Assembly: GCA_945863875.1 (NCBI GenBank)
Contig: CAMBBS010000023.1
Span: forward strand, 1-64,000
Length of the DNA stretch: 64,000 bases
Reading direction: 5' to 3'
Origin: Desulfopila aestuarii DSM 18488
Lineage (GTDB): Bacteria; Desulfobacterota; Desulfobulbia; Desulfobulbales; Desulfocapsaceae
Positions 1 to 9,068 of this stretch are shown piece by piece. The notes under the pieces were generated by a model. That model had not been told where the DNA came from. It did no database searches and was given only the letters and a program-made list of their open reading frames with translations. A program made the position numbers and the translations under genes. The number at the start of each line of letters is the position of its first letter. Positions within the stretch are counted from its first letter, which is position 1.

Positions 1-76
<76 letters not shown>

Positions 77-155
77 ACCTCATATGGAGAAGGATATTTA
101 CCCGACTTCTCCTGCAGTGTCAACAGGTTTTCGAGTATTTTTTCTTTCCGTATTC

Positions 156-959
156 TTAAACATCTTTATGAATGGACAGCCCGCCGAGATCCAGATCGAA
201 GTCCAGGTCCTCATCCATATCCATGTTTCCCGATTTTTTTGAGCTACCTGAACCGCTTTCGCCAAGCGCGTCCGAAAAATCTATCTCATCAAGAGCTAGT
301 ACCGCTTCCTTTGCCCTGGCCTTTTTGTTTTTCTGCTCCTCATCCACCCCATCCAGACCGAGATCAAAGTAGAGGTCTTCCAGTTCCAGATCCGACAAAT
401 CGGCGTTTGCGGTTTTTTCCGCAGGTCGCCTGGCCGTTTCAGCCGCCTTGCCGGGAGGGGCAAGATCGGACATATCCGACAGTTCAGCTGGTATCTCCAT
501 TGCCGGAGCAACCTTGGCGATCGGCTCCGCCAATCCCTCTTCCGCCATATCCTCATCAAGGAGGTTCGCCTCGGGTTCGTCAGCATCGTCAAACTGACTA
601 AAATCGATTCCAATCTCTCCTTCATCCTCTTCTTCTCTTTTTCCCGCCGCTACTAAACCTATATCTTCATCTTGCGCAAAACGGATTTCACCGTCCAGGT
701 CGGCATCCTCATCCTCGACGAGAATTTCGAGCTCGTCATCGACATACTCGTCGATTTCATCTACTGAACGTTCTTGAAAAAGATCATTTTCTTCTGAAGA
801 TTCTTCCTGCTGCAGTGGAGGCAGCTTGAGAAAAGTCGGCACCTGAATATTATAAGTGGTACCAAACAGACTAACGGCAGTCGCCTTGATATCTTTATTA
901 CATTTGAGACATTTTTCCAGATGATCAAAAGAAATGTATCCACATTTTGGGCAACGCAT
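156..959 (-). CDS. acidic zinc-ribbon protein, function unknown
   Basis: A 267-residue protein that opens with a small zinc ribbon: CPKC near residue 3 and CLKC about 15 residues later. The rest is low-complexity, dominated by Asp/Glu, with a C-terminal run of alternating Asp-Leu residues. No enzymatic domain is visible. The ATG at 959 is chosen because the zinc ribbon starts there and AGAGG lies about 9 bases upstream; an in-frame extension to 1073 would run into the intron remnant. Proteins of this shape (N-terminal ribbon, acidic tail) are common in Desulfobacterota and are usually annotated as hypothetical. It lies between tRNA-Phe and a decayed group II intron. Confidence 0.7.
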   Translation of the reverse strand: MRCPKCGYISFDHLEKCLKCNKDIKATAVSLFGTTYNIQVPTFLKLPPLQQEESSEENDLFQERSVDEIDEYVDDELEILVEDEDADLDGEIRFAQDEDIGLVAAGKREEEDEGEIGIDFSQFDDADEPEANLLDEDMAEEGLAEPIAKVAPAMEIPAELSDMSDLAPPGKAAETARRPAEKTANADLSDLELEDLYFDLGLDGVDEEQKNKKARAKEAVLALDEIDFSDALGESGSGSSKKSGNMDMDEDLDFDLDLGGLSIHKDV

Positions 960-1033
960 GAGCTGGTACCTCTTGGTATATCTTGATCTAAACTGTCGAT
1001 GAGTACTGTAGAACAAGCCTACTTGTAACGACA

Positions 1034-1570
1034 GTCGAGTCGCCTGTGGGAATCTCACCCCCCAGGCCCTCACAGTTCCGGACGTGAGTCTCTCAACTCA
1101 TCCGGCTCCTCATCACTACTACAAGGTAATCCGCCCCTGTGCTCCGCATCGGAACTCTCATCCCTGTGGGGCCTCCACTTGGATTTCTTCCTTGGCATCG
1201 GAGCGACAGGTCCCCACGTTCCACTCGAGAGGCAAGATCATGTTCACGCCACCTTTGTGCCGGCCGCCGCTCGGACAGTAAACAGGCCCCCCCCCGAACT
1301 TATCCTGAAATAAAAACAGGTCCCAGTTTTGACGACATCCTTAATCTTTCAACACCTCATCAGTGGTTCGGCTCGTCTCCATGTTCCATACCTGACCCAG
1401 TCTTACCGGGCCTTTTCCTTAACGCTCACCACCATGGCTCTTTACCACAGCAGCTTAAGGTGGTTTGGTGCCCGCTCCTGCAAGCCGACCCCGAGGGACC
1501 TGCCCTCATCTTTCGTGCAGTTGCGAACAATACTTTCTTGCTCTCGTGGACCACTATTTCCCGTTTATCG
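1034..1570 (-). mobile_element. ORF-less group II intron remnant (domains V/VI recognisable)
   Basis: Read on the minus strand, the end of this stretch looks like the 3' end of a bacterial group II intron. A domain V-like hairpin beginning GAGCCGG with a GAGA-type loop occupies plus-strand 1073-1108. It is followed by a domain VI-like stem GCCTGGGG...CCCACAGGC containing a candidate bulged A (about 1042-1068), then GACTCGAC. Just upstream is GTAGTAGTGATGAG, which in related introns precedes the maturase gene, but no reverse transcriptase follows: domain IV runs straight into domain V. The base of domain V is mismatched (GAGC opposite GAAC), so splicing is doubtful. The 5' end (GUGYG) could not be fixed, and the 1570 boundary is approximate. 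Confidence 0.55.
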
Positions 1571-1758
1571 GGGATAGATTTTACTAAGATCTACGTAATA
1601 AAATAACGTTTGAATCGAGTATCGCATATTTCCATGACAATAATCAAGAAATATACACCAAGTAAATGACATAACTTCGCGAACCCCGGCAACCGATAAC
1701 AACACCGGGATAAGTATCAGCACCACTGTATGGTTTAGCCGCGACGACAGGATCTGCT
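1571..1758. other. intergenic, nothing recognised
   Basis: A short AT-rich stretch between the intron remnant and the end of nadC. It holds no gene with a ribosome binding site, and I see no clear terminator or repeat. It may contain the missing 5' boundary of the intron. Confidence 0.4.
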
Positions 1759-2595
1759 CTAAAAGGACCAGTCCATGCCGATATCACAGGAAGGCGCGGA
1801 ATGGGTTAAAGCGCCGACGGAAATGATATCCACGCCGCTCATGGCGATGGCTTCGACAGTCTGCAGCGTCACGCCCCCGGACGCCTCCACCAGGGCGCGA
1901 CCGTTTATCAGTCGAACCGCTGTGGTCATCATTACCGGAGTCATATTGTCAAGCATTATGATATCAACACCGCATTCCAGACACTCTTTCACCTGTTCCA
2001 GACTATCCGTTTCCACCTCCACCCGGATGGTATGGGGAATTCTCTCCCGTACCTTGTCAACTGCCTCGCGGATAGAGCCACAGGCCGCGATATGGTTGTC
2101 TTTGATCAACACACCATCAGCAAGATTAAACCGATGATTTGCCCCGCCACCGACACGCACGGCATATTTTTCAAGAACACGCAGGCCTGGCGTCGTTTTT
2201 CGGGTGTCAGTGATGCGTACCGAATACACCTTCACCTTTTCTATAAACTGGGCGGTGAGCGTGGCTATTCCGGATAGCCGCTGCAGAAGGTTAAGGGCCA
2301 CCCGCTCCGCTTTCAACAGATCGATAACCGGACCGCTGACCGTAAGCAGACCCATTTTCGGCCTTGCCCAGGTTCCATCAGGCACCGGATCAACGATAAT
2401 GACATCAGGATTCTGCACTTTGAACACCTCGGCGGCAACACTCTCCACCCCGGCGACAATGAACGAATCCCGTGCTACCAGCCTGGCACTGCCGATTTCA
2501 TGATCGGAGAAAATCGACTCACTGGTAAGATCACCCCGCCCCACGTCCTCAAGGAGGAACTGACGAATCATGCTCTGAAGAAGATTTTTATCCAT
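1759..2595 (-). CDS. nadC: nicotinate-nucleotide pyrophosphorylase (carboxylating)
   Basis: Quinolinate phosphoribosyltransferase converts quinolinate and PRPP to nicotinate mononucleotide in de novo NAD synthesis. The 278-residue length is normal for the family. Visible family features are the N-terminal EDVGRGDLT, LNLLQRLSGIAT, TRKTTPGLRVLEKYAV with the substrate-binding basic residues, GGGANHR, DNH, and the C-terminal EASGGV and SVGALTHS. The ATG at 2595 has GGGGAG five bases upstream and is preferred over an in-frame ATG six codons earlier. It lies 39 bases downstream of valS on the same strand, so the two are probably cotranscribed. Confidence 0.95.
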   Translation of the reverse strand: MDKNLLQSMIRQFLLEDVGRGDLTSESIFSDHEIGSARLVARDSFIVAGVESVAAEVFKVQNPDVIIVDPVPDGTWARPKMGLLTVSGPVIDLLKAERVALNLLQRLSGIATLTAQFIEKVKVYSVRITDTRKTTPGLRVLEKYAVRVGGGANHRFNLADGVLIKDNHIAACGSIREAVDKVRERIPHTIRVEVETDSLEQVKECLECGVDIIMLDNMTPVMMTTAVRLINGRALVEASGGVTLQTVEAIAMSGVDIISVGALTHSAPSCDIGMDWSF

Positions 2596-2634
2596 TGTCT
2601 CTCCCCTTTCCATTCGCCTTATTTACGGCTCTGG

Positions 2635-5301
2635 TCATGCTAATTTTTTCAGTCGCTCTTCGGCTTCGACTATTTTGGCCATCGTGGCATCATAACCGGC
2701 CTTCTTTTCCTGTTCCTTGGCAACCACCTCATCTGGGGCGTTGGCAAGAAACTTCGTATTCGACAGTTTGCCATTCACCTGGGCCAATTTGACTTCGATC
2801 TTTTTCCGCTCCCGCTGCAGTTTGGCCAGCTCGCTCTCGACATCGACCAACCCCTTCAGCGGTACAAAGATTTCGATATCGTTATAAATATAGGTGGCGG
2901 CATCCGTCGGTTTGACCGCCTCCCGCTTGATCGTCAGCGTACTCAGCCTGGTCATATCGGCAATGGCTGCGGTAAATGCCGCGAGACACTCCGCTTTTTT
3001 ACTATCGCCACAGATGACAAGCGCCTCAATTTTTGTCGAAGGATGCACCTCGGCCTCGGAACGGATATTTCTAATACCGGTGATCACCCCCATCAGCATC
3101 TCCATCTGCGCTACCGCCTCAACGTTCAACCAATTTTCCTGTCTCTCCGGAAAGGGACTTACGGCAAGCAACGGCCGATCGCCAGGCAAAACAGACCATA
3201 TCTCTTCAGAGACAAAGGGGGTCACCGGGTGAATGAGTTTGACGATCGTCTCCAGGACGACGAGCAAAACACCCTGAGCCTGACGTTTGGTCACCGGGTC
3301 GGCACCGAACAGATCGGCTTTAATCCACTCAAGGTACCAATCACAGAATTCATGCCAGATGAACTGATAGTTGGCCGAGGCGACATCATTGAAGCGATAC
3401 TCATCGAGGCCCGATCGTACCTCGTTTATAGCCGCAGCGGTTCTACTGAGAATCCACCGATGGACCAGCGGCAATTCCGCCGGCCGCGCCGCAACATCCT
3501 TTATCGACTCATCGCAGTCGCTGACATGCATCAGGGCGAAACGGGCGGCGTTCCAGATTTTATTGATAAAGTGGCGATAGCCCTCAATCCGCTCCTCATC
3601 GAGCTTGATTTCCCTGCCCTGGGCGGCGAAAGCAGTCAGGGTGAAACGCATGGCGTCCGTGCCGTATTCTCGCATGACGACCAATGGATCGATGACATTA
3701 CCGGTCGACTTCGACATTTTCTTGCCATGTTTATCCCGGACCAGCGCGTGCAGATAGACATCCTTGAACGGTACTTCGTCCATAAAATGCAGACCCATCA
3801 TCATCATCCTGGCCACCCAGAAAAAGAGGATATCAAAACTGGTGATCAACACCGAGGTCGGATAAAAGGTTGCCAGCTCTTTCGTGTTATCCGGCCAGCC
3901 CATGGTCGAGAAAGGCCAGAGCGCGGAAGAAAACCAGGTATCAAGGACATCGGTCTCCCGGGTAAGATTCACAGAGGCGCATTTCGGGCAGGTGGTCGGA
4001 TCCTCGGACTCGACAATCAATTCGCCGCAGGCGTCGCAGGTCCAGGCGGGAATACGATGTCCCCACCAGATCTGTCGGGAAATACACCAGTCGCGAATAT
4101 TATCCATCCAGCTGTAGAAGGTGTTATACCAGGTTTTCGGGTAGATATTTATCCGCCCTTCGCGGACAGCGGCCACTGCCTTGTCGGCCAGAGGTTTCAC
4201 CGACACAAACCACTGTACCGAAGTTGTCGGCTCGCTGACCGTCTTGCAGCGATAGCATTGCCCGACGGCGTGTTCATAATCATCAACTTTTTCAAGAAAG
4301 CCGAGACGTTCCAGATCCTCGACCACTTTCTTACGGCAGGCGAAACGGTCAAGCCCGCAATACTCGCCGGCGGCGGCATTCATCACTCCCTTGTCATCCA
4401 TGACCTTCAGCCGGGCAAGGGAATGCCGAAGACCAATTTCATAGTCGTCGCGATCATGGGACGGGGTCACCTTCAGCGCGCCGGTACCAAATTCCCGGTC
4501 AACATGCTCATCAAAAACCACCGGGATAGTCCTGCCCGTCAAGGGCAGACTGATGCCGACTTCGGCAAGATGGTTGTAGCGTTCGTCGTCCGGGTGCACG
4601 GCCACCGCCGTGTCACCGAGCATTGTTTCCGGCCTGGTGGTGGCGACGACGACATAACCGGAACCGTCGGCATAGGGATAGCGGATATGGTACAGTTTGC
4701 CTTTCTTATCCTCGTGCTCCACCTCATCGTCGGCCAGAGCGGTCTGGCAGCGAGGGCACCAGTTGACGATATAATCGCCTTTATAGATAAGCCCTTCCTT
4801 AAAGAGTCGGACAAAGACCTCCCGAACTGCCTGGGAAAGGCCCTCATCCATGGTGAAACGCTCACGCTCCCAGTCGCAGGAGGCGCCAAGCTTTTTCAAC
4901 TGGTTGATGATCGTGCTGCCCTTTTCTTTACGCCATTCCCACACCTTTTCAATAAAGGCCTCACGGCCAAGATCATCACGGGTTTTACCTTCGGTTGCCA
5001 ACTGACGTTCGACAACATTCTGGGTGGCGATGCCGGCGTGATCAGTGCCTGGCACCCACAGGGTATTGTCGCCGCACATGCGATGATAACGCGTCAAGAT
5101 ATCCTGCAGGGTGTTGTTCAGCGCGTGGCCGACGTGCAGTACTCCGGTGACATTCGGCGGCGGAATAACTATTGAAAAGGCCGGCTTGCCTGCTTCCATT
5201 CTGGCGGCAAAACATGCCGAATCCTGCCAGCTATTCAGCCATTTTTCTTCCACTGCGGCAAATTCATAGCCCTTACTCAAGAGTTCTTCTTTTTTATTCA
5301 T
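2635..5301 (-). CDS. valS: valyl-tRNA synthetase
   Basis: An 888-residue class I aminoacyl-tRNA synthetase that charges tRNA-Val. The HIGH-type signature appears as HVGHA (around residue 57, after PPPNVTG) and the KMSKS loop is present as KKMSKSTGN. A CP1 editing domain lies between them, and zinc-binding Cys pairs are visible (CPRC, CDAC/CPKC). The C-terminus is the expected coiled coil with repeated Lys/Glu heptads. Length and domain order are typical. It is the first gene of a probable valS-nadC unit. Confidence 0.97.
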   Translation of the reverse strand: MNKKEELLSKGYEFAAVEEKWLNSWQDSACFAARMEAGKPAFSIVIPPPNVTGVLHVGHALNNTLQDILTRYHRMCGDNTLWVPGTDHAGIATQNVVERQLATEGKTRDDLGREAFIEKVWEWRKEKGSTIINQLKKLGASCDWERERFTMDEGLSQAVREVFVRLFKEGLIYKGDYIVNWCPRCQTALADDEVEHEDKKGKLYHIRYPYADGSGYVVVATTRPETMLGDTAVAVHPDDERYNHLAEVGISLPLTGRTIPVVFDEHVDREFGTGALKVTPSHDRDDYEIGLRHSLARLKVMDDKGVMNAAAGEYCGLDRFACRKKVVEDLERLGFLEKVDDYEHAVGQCYRCKTVSEPTTSVQWFVSVKPLADKAVAAVREGRINIYPKTWYNTFYSWMDNIRDWCISRQIWWGHRIPAWTCDACGELIVESEDPTTCPKCASVNLTRETDVLDTWFSSALWPFSTMGWPDNTKELATFYPTSVLITSFDILFFWVARMMMMGLHFMDEVPFKDVYLHALVRDKHGKKMSKSTGNVIDPLVVMREYGTDAMRFTLTAFAAQGREIKLDEERIEGYRHFINKIWNAARFALMHVSDCDESIKDVAARPAELPLVHRWILSRTAAAINEVRSGLDEYRFNDVASANYQFIWHEFCDWYLEWIKADLFGADPVTKRQAQGVLLVVLETIVKLIHPVTPFVSEEIWSVLPGDRPLLAVSPFPERQENWLNVEAVAQMEMLMGVITGIRNIRSEAEVHPSTKIEALVICGDSKKAECLAAFTAAIADMTRLSTLTIKREAVKPTDAATYIYNDIEIFVPLKGLVDVESELAKLQRERKKIEVKLAQVNGKLSNTKFLANAPDEVVAKEQEKKAGYDATMAKIVEAEERLKKLA

Positions 5302-5520
5302 AATTCATAATTGGTTTTTATTGATTTTTCTTATACTCCACACGGCGCACAATTCCCGAGAGTACCTACGAAGGCACCAGAATTCAACAGTTTTCCCAAA
5401 GGCCAGCCAAAAAGGTTGCCACGGTGCAGGTGCGCCTGGTCCCGTTTGTCATTGATCGGTATTTACTGCAGAGGCATTCGTTCGGGCATAGGGAACACGA
5501 GCGTGGAGAAAACCGCAACG

Positions 5521-6615
5521 TTATTTGGCGCTCCACGGTTCCGGCAGAAAAATGTGTTTATAAATGGACAGGGCATAACGATCTGTCATTCCGGCAACAT
5601 AGTCACAGACCTTCCGATGGGCCTTTTTTTCATTCGCCCAGATCTCTTCGTCAATTTTGCACTCCCATTTGTTGTTCCTGAGACGAACGATCCCTCTCTC
5701 CATAAAATAGTTATAGAGGTCGGCGATTATCCGCTGCGCCTTGATAAACTCATTATGTACCTTGTAATAGGTGTAAACATTTTCATAGAGAAACGCGCGC
5801 ATATTGGTGATTGCTTCGAGCATCCCCTCGCTGATGTGCAGATCACCATCGTCAGCGGTGAGGGTCTCGACGATCAAGTCACGAACCATCGAACCAATGC
5901 GTTTTGAATGTCGTTCACCCACGACCTGGCGAATTTTTGCCGGCAGGTCACCTTCAATCAAAATTCCGGCCCGCAGGGCATCGTCGAGGTCGTGGTTGAC
6001 GTAAGCAATTATATCGGCAAGCCGGACGACCTGCCCCTCAAGGGTGACGGCGCTTTCCGACTTGTCCTTCGGCAGGATATCGGCGCGCCCCTTGGAGTGG
6101 CGGATAATGCCATTTCGTACCTCAAAGGTAAGGTTGAGGCCCTTGCCGTCATTTTCCAGGAAATCAACAACCCGCAGACTGTGCACATAATGGCGAAAAC
6201 CACTTGGATGCAATTCATTCAGAGTCACTTCCCCGGCATGACCAAACGGCGTGTGGCCGAGATCGTGCCCAAGGGCAATGGCTTCCGTCAGCGGTTCGTT
6301 CAGACAGAGAGCCGAGGCGATGGTCCTGGCTATCTGCGAAACTTCAAGGACATGGGTCAGTCTGGTTCTGTAATGATCACCGGTGGGAGCGAGAAAAACC
6401 TGCGTTTTATGCTTGAGTCGCCGGAAGGTTTTCGAATGTGTTATTCGGTCCCTGTCGCGTTGAAAAGGGAGCCGAATATCAGACATTTCCTCCTCTTCTT
6501 CCACATGTCGGCCGGAGGAATGTTTATTCAGTGCGGCAAATGGTGAGAGGATTTTTTCCTCCCGTTCTTCAAGCTGCTTTTTGATCGATTTTCCAATAAC
6601 TGGTACGAAAGACAT
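5521..6615 (-). CDS. dgt: dGTPase-like HD-domain triphosphohydrolase
   Basis: A 364-residue deoxyguanosinetriphosphate triphosphohydrolase-like protein, expected to hydrolyse dNTPs to nucleoside and triphosphate. The HD metal site is visible: FRRLKHKTQVF, then HYRTRLTHVLEV (His of the HD fold), then the paired LGHDLGHTPFGHAGE. The N-terminal EEREEKILSPFA and SSGR are typical of the bacterial type 2 subfamily. The ATG at 6615 is preferred; a TTG ten codons upstream (6645) would give a longer form. It stands alone, divergent from tpx. Confidence 0.9.
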   Translation of the reverse strand: MSFVPVIGKSIKKQLEEREEKILSPFAALNKHSSGRHVEEEEEMSDIRLPFQRDRDRITHSKTFRRLKHKTQVFLAPTGDHYRTRLTHVLEVSQIARTIASALCLNEPLTEAIALGHDLGHTPFGHAGEVTLNELHPSGFRHYVHSLRVVDFLENDGKGLNLTFEVRNGIIRHSKGRADILPKDKSESAVTLEGQVVRLADIIAYVNHDLDDALRAGILIEGDLPAKIRQVVGERHSKRIGSMVRDLIVETLTADDGDLHISEGMLEAITNMRAFLYENVYTYYKVHNEFIKAQRIIADLYNYFMERGIVRLRNNKWECKIDEEIWANEKKAHRKVCDYVAGMTDRYALSIYKHIFLPEPWSAK

Positions 6616-7131
6616 AAGCTCACTCTGGTGACCGTGTACATCCAACTTGGGCTGGACTCCGTGCTCCTGTGCATATGACCCGAAAAATATCCTCCTTGTT
6701 TAACCACGATCAGCTTATGATTTCAATACTTTGCATCTTTAGCAGAAAGGCATCTTCTCCCCTTGTGTCATCTCTGGAGCCGTCACCGCGTCAGGTCAAT
6801 AACATATTATGTTATAATATCTTCATGTTAAGCTTACAAACAACCAACGCCCTCCCCGTCTGCGCGGTAGATGACATAACCGGGGTGAAATCAAAAAAAG
6901 TGATTCTCGCAGGAAGAGAAGATATCCATTGCAACAATATTCCAGACGGTTATTTTCCATCAGAGTGGTTGACAAGTGCTCCAAGAGTAAGAACTTCTAT
7001 CAGATAATTTCTAAAGAACGACGGAAATAAACAATAGTCGTGCGTAGACTTATGAAAAAGAACATCGTTTATCTTAACCAAAGGCATGCTCCATAACGAA
7101 ACATCAGACTACCATGGACAAGGAGATAAAA
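6616..7131. other. intergenic region between divergent dgt and tpx
   Basis: About 500 bases. It contains an AT-rich stretch with TTATGTTATAAT near 6807-6818 that could serve as a -10 element, but I cannot assign a start site. An open frame of about 110 codons runs through it but has no ribosome binding site and no family resemblance, so I do not call it. Confidence 0.35.
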
Positions 7132-7635
7132 ATGGCCCAAATTACCCTTAAAGGCAATGCAATTGAAACGATAGGTGCACTCCCGGCAATTGGATCAGCG
7201 GCGCCGGAATTCACCCTGGTTAAAACTGACCTTTCCGAAGCGAACCTGAAAGATTATAAAGGCAAAACCGTAGTACTCAACATCTTCCCATCGATAGACA
7301 CCGGTGTTTGTGCCGCGTCTGAACGTAGGTTCAACGGTGAGGCAGGAAACCTTGTTGACACGATTGTCCTGTGTATTTCCGCGGATCTACCCTTTGCCCA
7401 TAACCGCTTCTGTGAAGCAGAGGGATTAAAGAACGTCATTCCCCTGTCGGTTTTCAGGGCCAGCGACTTTGGCAAAAATTATGGCCAGACCATCACCACC
7501 GGCCCGCTTGCCGGGCTTCTTGCCAGAGCCGTGGTAGTGATCAATCCACAAGGGCAGGTAAAATACACGGAACAGGTACCGGAAATCACCCAGGAACCAG
7601 ACTACGAAGCGGCACTTAAATCCCTTAACGCGTAA
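7132..7635 (+). CDS. tpx: thiol peroxidase (atypical 2-Cys peroxiredoxin)
   Basis: A 167-residue Tpx that reduces alkyl and hydrogen peroxides using thioredoxin. The peroxidatic Cys sits in SIDTGVCAASER and the resolving Cys in PFAHNRFCEAEG, as in the Tpx class. VVVINPQG at the C-terminal strand is also typical. The ATG at 7132 follows AAGGAG with six bases of spacing, so an in-frame ATG six codons earlier is less likely. Both catalytic residues are Cys, in contrast to the probable selenocysteine thiol protein at 12093. Confidence 0.94.
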   Translation: MAQITLKGNAIETIGALPAIGSAAPEFTLVKTDLSEANLKDYKGKTVVLNIFPSIDTGVCAASERRFNGEAGNLVDTIVLCISADLPFAHNRFCEAEGLKNVIPLSVFRASDFGKNYGQTITTGPLAGLLARAVVVINPQGQVKYTEQVPEITQEPDYEAALKSLNA

Positions 7636-7641
7636 CAAAAC

Positions 7642-7671
7642 TCGTCATTCCGGGCTTGCCCGGAATGACGA
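7642..7671. repeat. perfect 14-bp palindrome (REP-like)
   Basis: TCGTCATTCCGGGC, a two-base TT spacer, then its exact reverse complement. It starts seven bases after the tpx stop. No T-tract follows on either strand, so it resembles the dispersed GTCATTCCGG-type palindromes found between genes in many bacteria more than a classic terminator. It could stabilise the tpx mRNA 3' end. Confidence 0.7.
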
Positions 7672-7691
7672 CAGAAAAGAAAAATCACATC

Positions 7692-8177
7692 ATGCACCAA
7701 TACTGTTTCTACCAAAGTCCCATCGGAAAACTTCTGCTTATCGGTACCGACGGCATTCTTGAGGCACTGCATTTTCCCAACGAGACGAAAACAACCGACA
7801 TTGCCGAGGAATGGCAATACGATGAGACATGTTTCCAACCAGTTCTCCGGCAACTTGCCGAATATTTTTCCGGCAACCGACAGCAATTTGACCTGAAAAT
7901 CGCCCCCAAAGGCACACCATTTCAGGAAAAAGTGTGGCAGGAACTGCGCAGAATCCCCTTTGGCCGGACCGCCAGCTATCAAGACATTGCCGTAAGCATT
8001 GGTAATGCCAAGGCATGTCGGGCAGTAGGCATGGCCAACAATAAAAACCCTATTCCCATCATTGTTCCGTGCCACCGGGTCATCGGCAAGAATGGTTCCC
8101 TTACCGGTTTTGGCGGTGGCCTAGATATCAAAAAACAACTCCTTGACCTTGAACGAGGGGTTTATACAGGCGATTAA
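7692..8177 (+). CDS. ogt: methylated-DNA--protein-cysteine methyltransferase
   Basis: A 161-residue suicide repair protein that transfers the O6-alkyl group of guanine to its own cysteine. The active site IIVPCHRVIG with the acceptor Cys is present, preceded by the Arg-finger and helix-turn-helix region (GRTASYQDIA, RAVGMANNKNP) and followed by LTGFGGGL. The N-terminal part carries the usual small Ogt domain. The ATG at 7692 matches the usual family start; its ribosome binding site is weak. An in-frame ATG at 7656 lies within the palindrome arm and is unlikely. Confidence 0.93.
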   Translation: MHQYCFYQSPIGKLLLIGTDGILEALHFPNETKTTDIAEEWQYDETCFQPVLRQLAEYFSGNRQQFDLKIAPKGTPFQEKVWQELRRIPFGRTASYQDIAVSIGNAKACRAVGMANNKNPIPIIVPCHRVIGKNGSLTGFGGGLDIKKQLLDLERGVYTGD

Positions 8178-8249
8178 CAACCGCCAGAAATGTGCCGGCC
8201 GCAACCAGATGCCGCTTGCGGCGACAAGCCCCTTTCACCAACCGCTCCC

Positions 8250-8840
8250 ATGCATATACTCACCATACTTGGAATCGCCGTGGCCCTGGCAATGGATGCC
8301 TTTGCCGTGGCCATCGCCACCGGGGTCTGCCTCAAACAAGTCAGCTTTCGCCAGACGTTTCGACTCTCCTGGCATTTCGGCCTCTTTCAGGCCATTATGC
8401 CGATCATCGGCTGGACCATCGGCGCATCCGTGCAGGAGTATGTGGCGGCCTATGCCCACTGGGTGGCGTTCATTCTGCTCGCTCTGGTCGGCTCGAATAT
8501 GCTGAAAGAAGCCATCCAGCTCGAAAATGACGAAGACACTACCGTTTGCCGAAAAGACTCAACCCGAGGGATGACCATGGTCATGCTTTCGGTGGCCACG
8601 AGTATTGACGCCCTGGCCGTCGGCCTGTCTATGTCGCTACTGCAGGTGTCGATCGTTTATCCGGCCTTGATAATCGGCATAGTTGCCGGTCTTTTCACCA
8701 TCGCCGGACTGCACTTAGGCAAAAGGATATCCGGTCTCACCTGGCTTTCCACCTGGGCGGAAATAGCCGGCGGGCTGGTGCTCTGGCTGATAGGTCTTAA
8801 TATTCTCTGGGAAAATGGCGTTTTCCGCACTTTATTTTAA
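8250..8840 (+). CDS. mntP: manganese efflux pump MntP
   Basis: A 196-residue inner-membrane protein of six predicted transmembrane helices that exports Mn(II). The two family signature repeats are visible: AMDAFAVAIATG near the N-terminus and the matching SIDALAVGLSMS in the second half, carrying the conserved membrane Asp residues. The start at 8250 fits the family N-terminus, but no good ribosome binding site precedes it; an ATG at 8190 is an alternative. No yybP-type manganese riboswitch was recognised upstream. It follows ogt by 72 bases. Confidence 0.9.
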   Translation: MHILTILGIAVALAMDAFAVAIATGVCLKQVSFRQTFRLSWHFGLFQAIMPIIGWTIGASVQEYVAAYAHWVAFILLALVGSNMLKEAIQLENDEDTTVCRKDSTRGMTMVMLSVATSIDALAVGLSMSLLQVSIVYPALIIGIVAGLFTIAGLHLGKRISGLTWLSTWAEIAGGLVLWLIGLNILWENGVFRTLF

Positions 8841-9068
8841 TAAAAAATCGACCTGCAAAAATTGTCCGGCAACAGAGCGGTCGATGGACAAACGTTTACA
8901 GGCAACATCCATTTGACCTGCTCCATCGAGTGTTTATTGTTTCAGCTCATGGCGCAACGGCCATTCTATCCACGCTGTAATTTTAGATGACTTGCCGGAA
9001 AACGGCAGAGGACAGCTTTGATACCAGCTATTCTCACATGACGATCCAGTCTAAACAGGGGGCAACGT

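Noticed and set aside
3043-5175. Long plus-strand open frame (710 codons) opposite valS
   Set aside because: It is antisense to a certain gene, has no ribosome binding site and no family resemblance.
6669-7007. Open frame of 112 codons upstream of tpx
   Set aside because: No ribosome binding site, no domain and unusual composition; probably intergenic.
8178-8249. Manganese (yybP-ykoY) riboswitch upstream of mntP
   Set aside because: The 72-base gap is too short and lacks the conserved bases.
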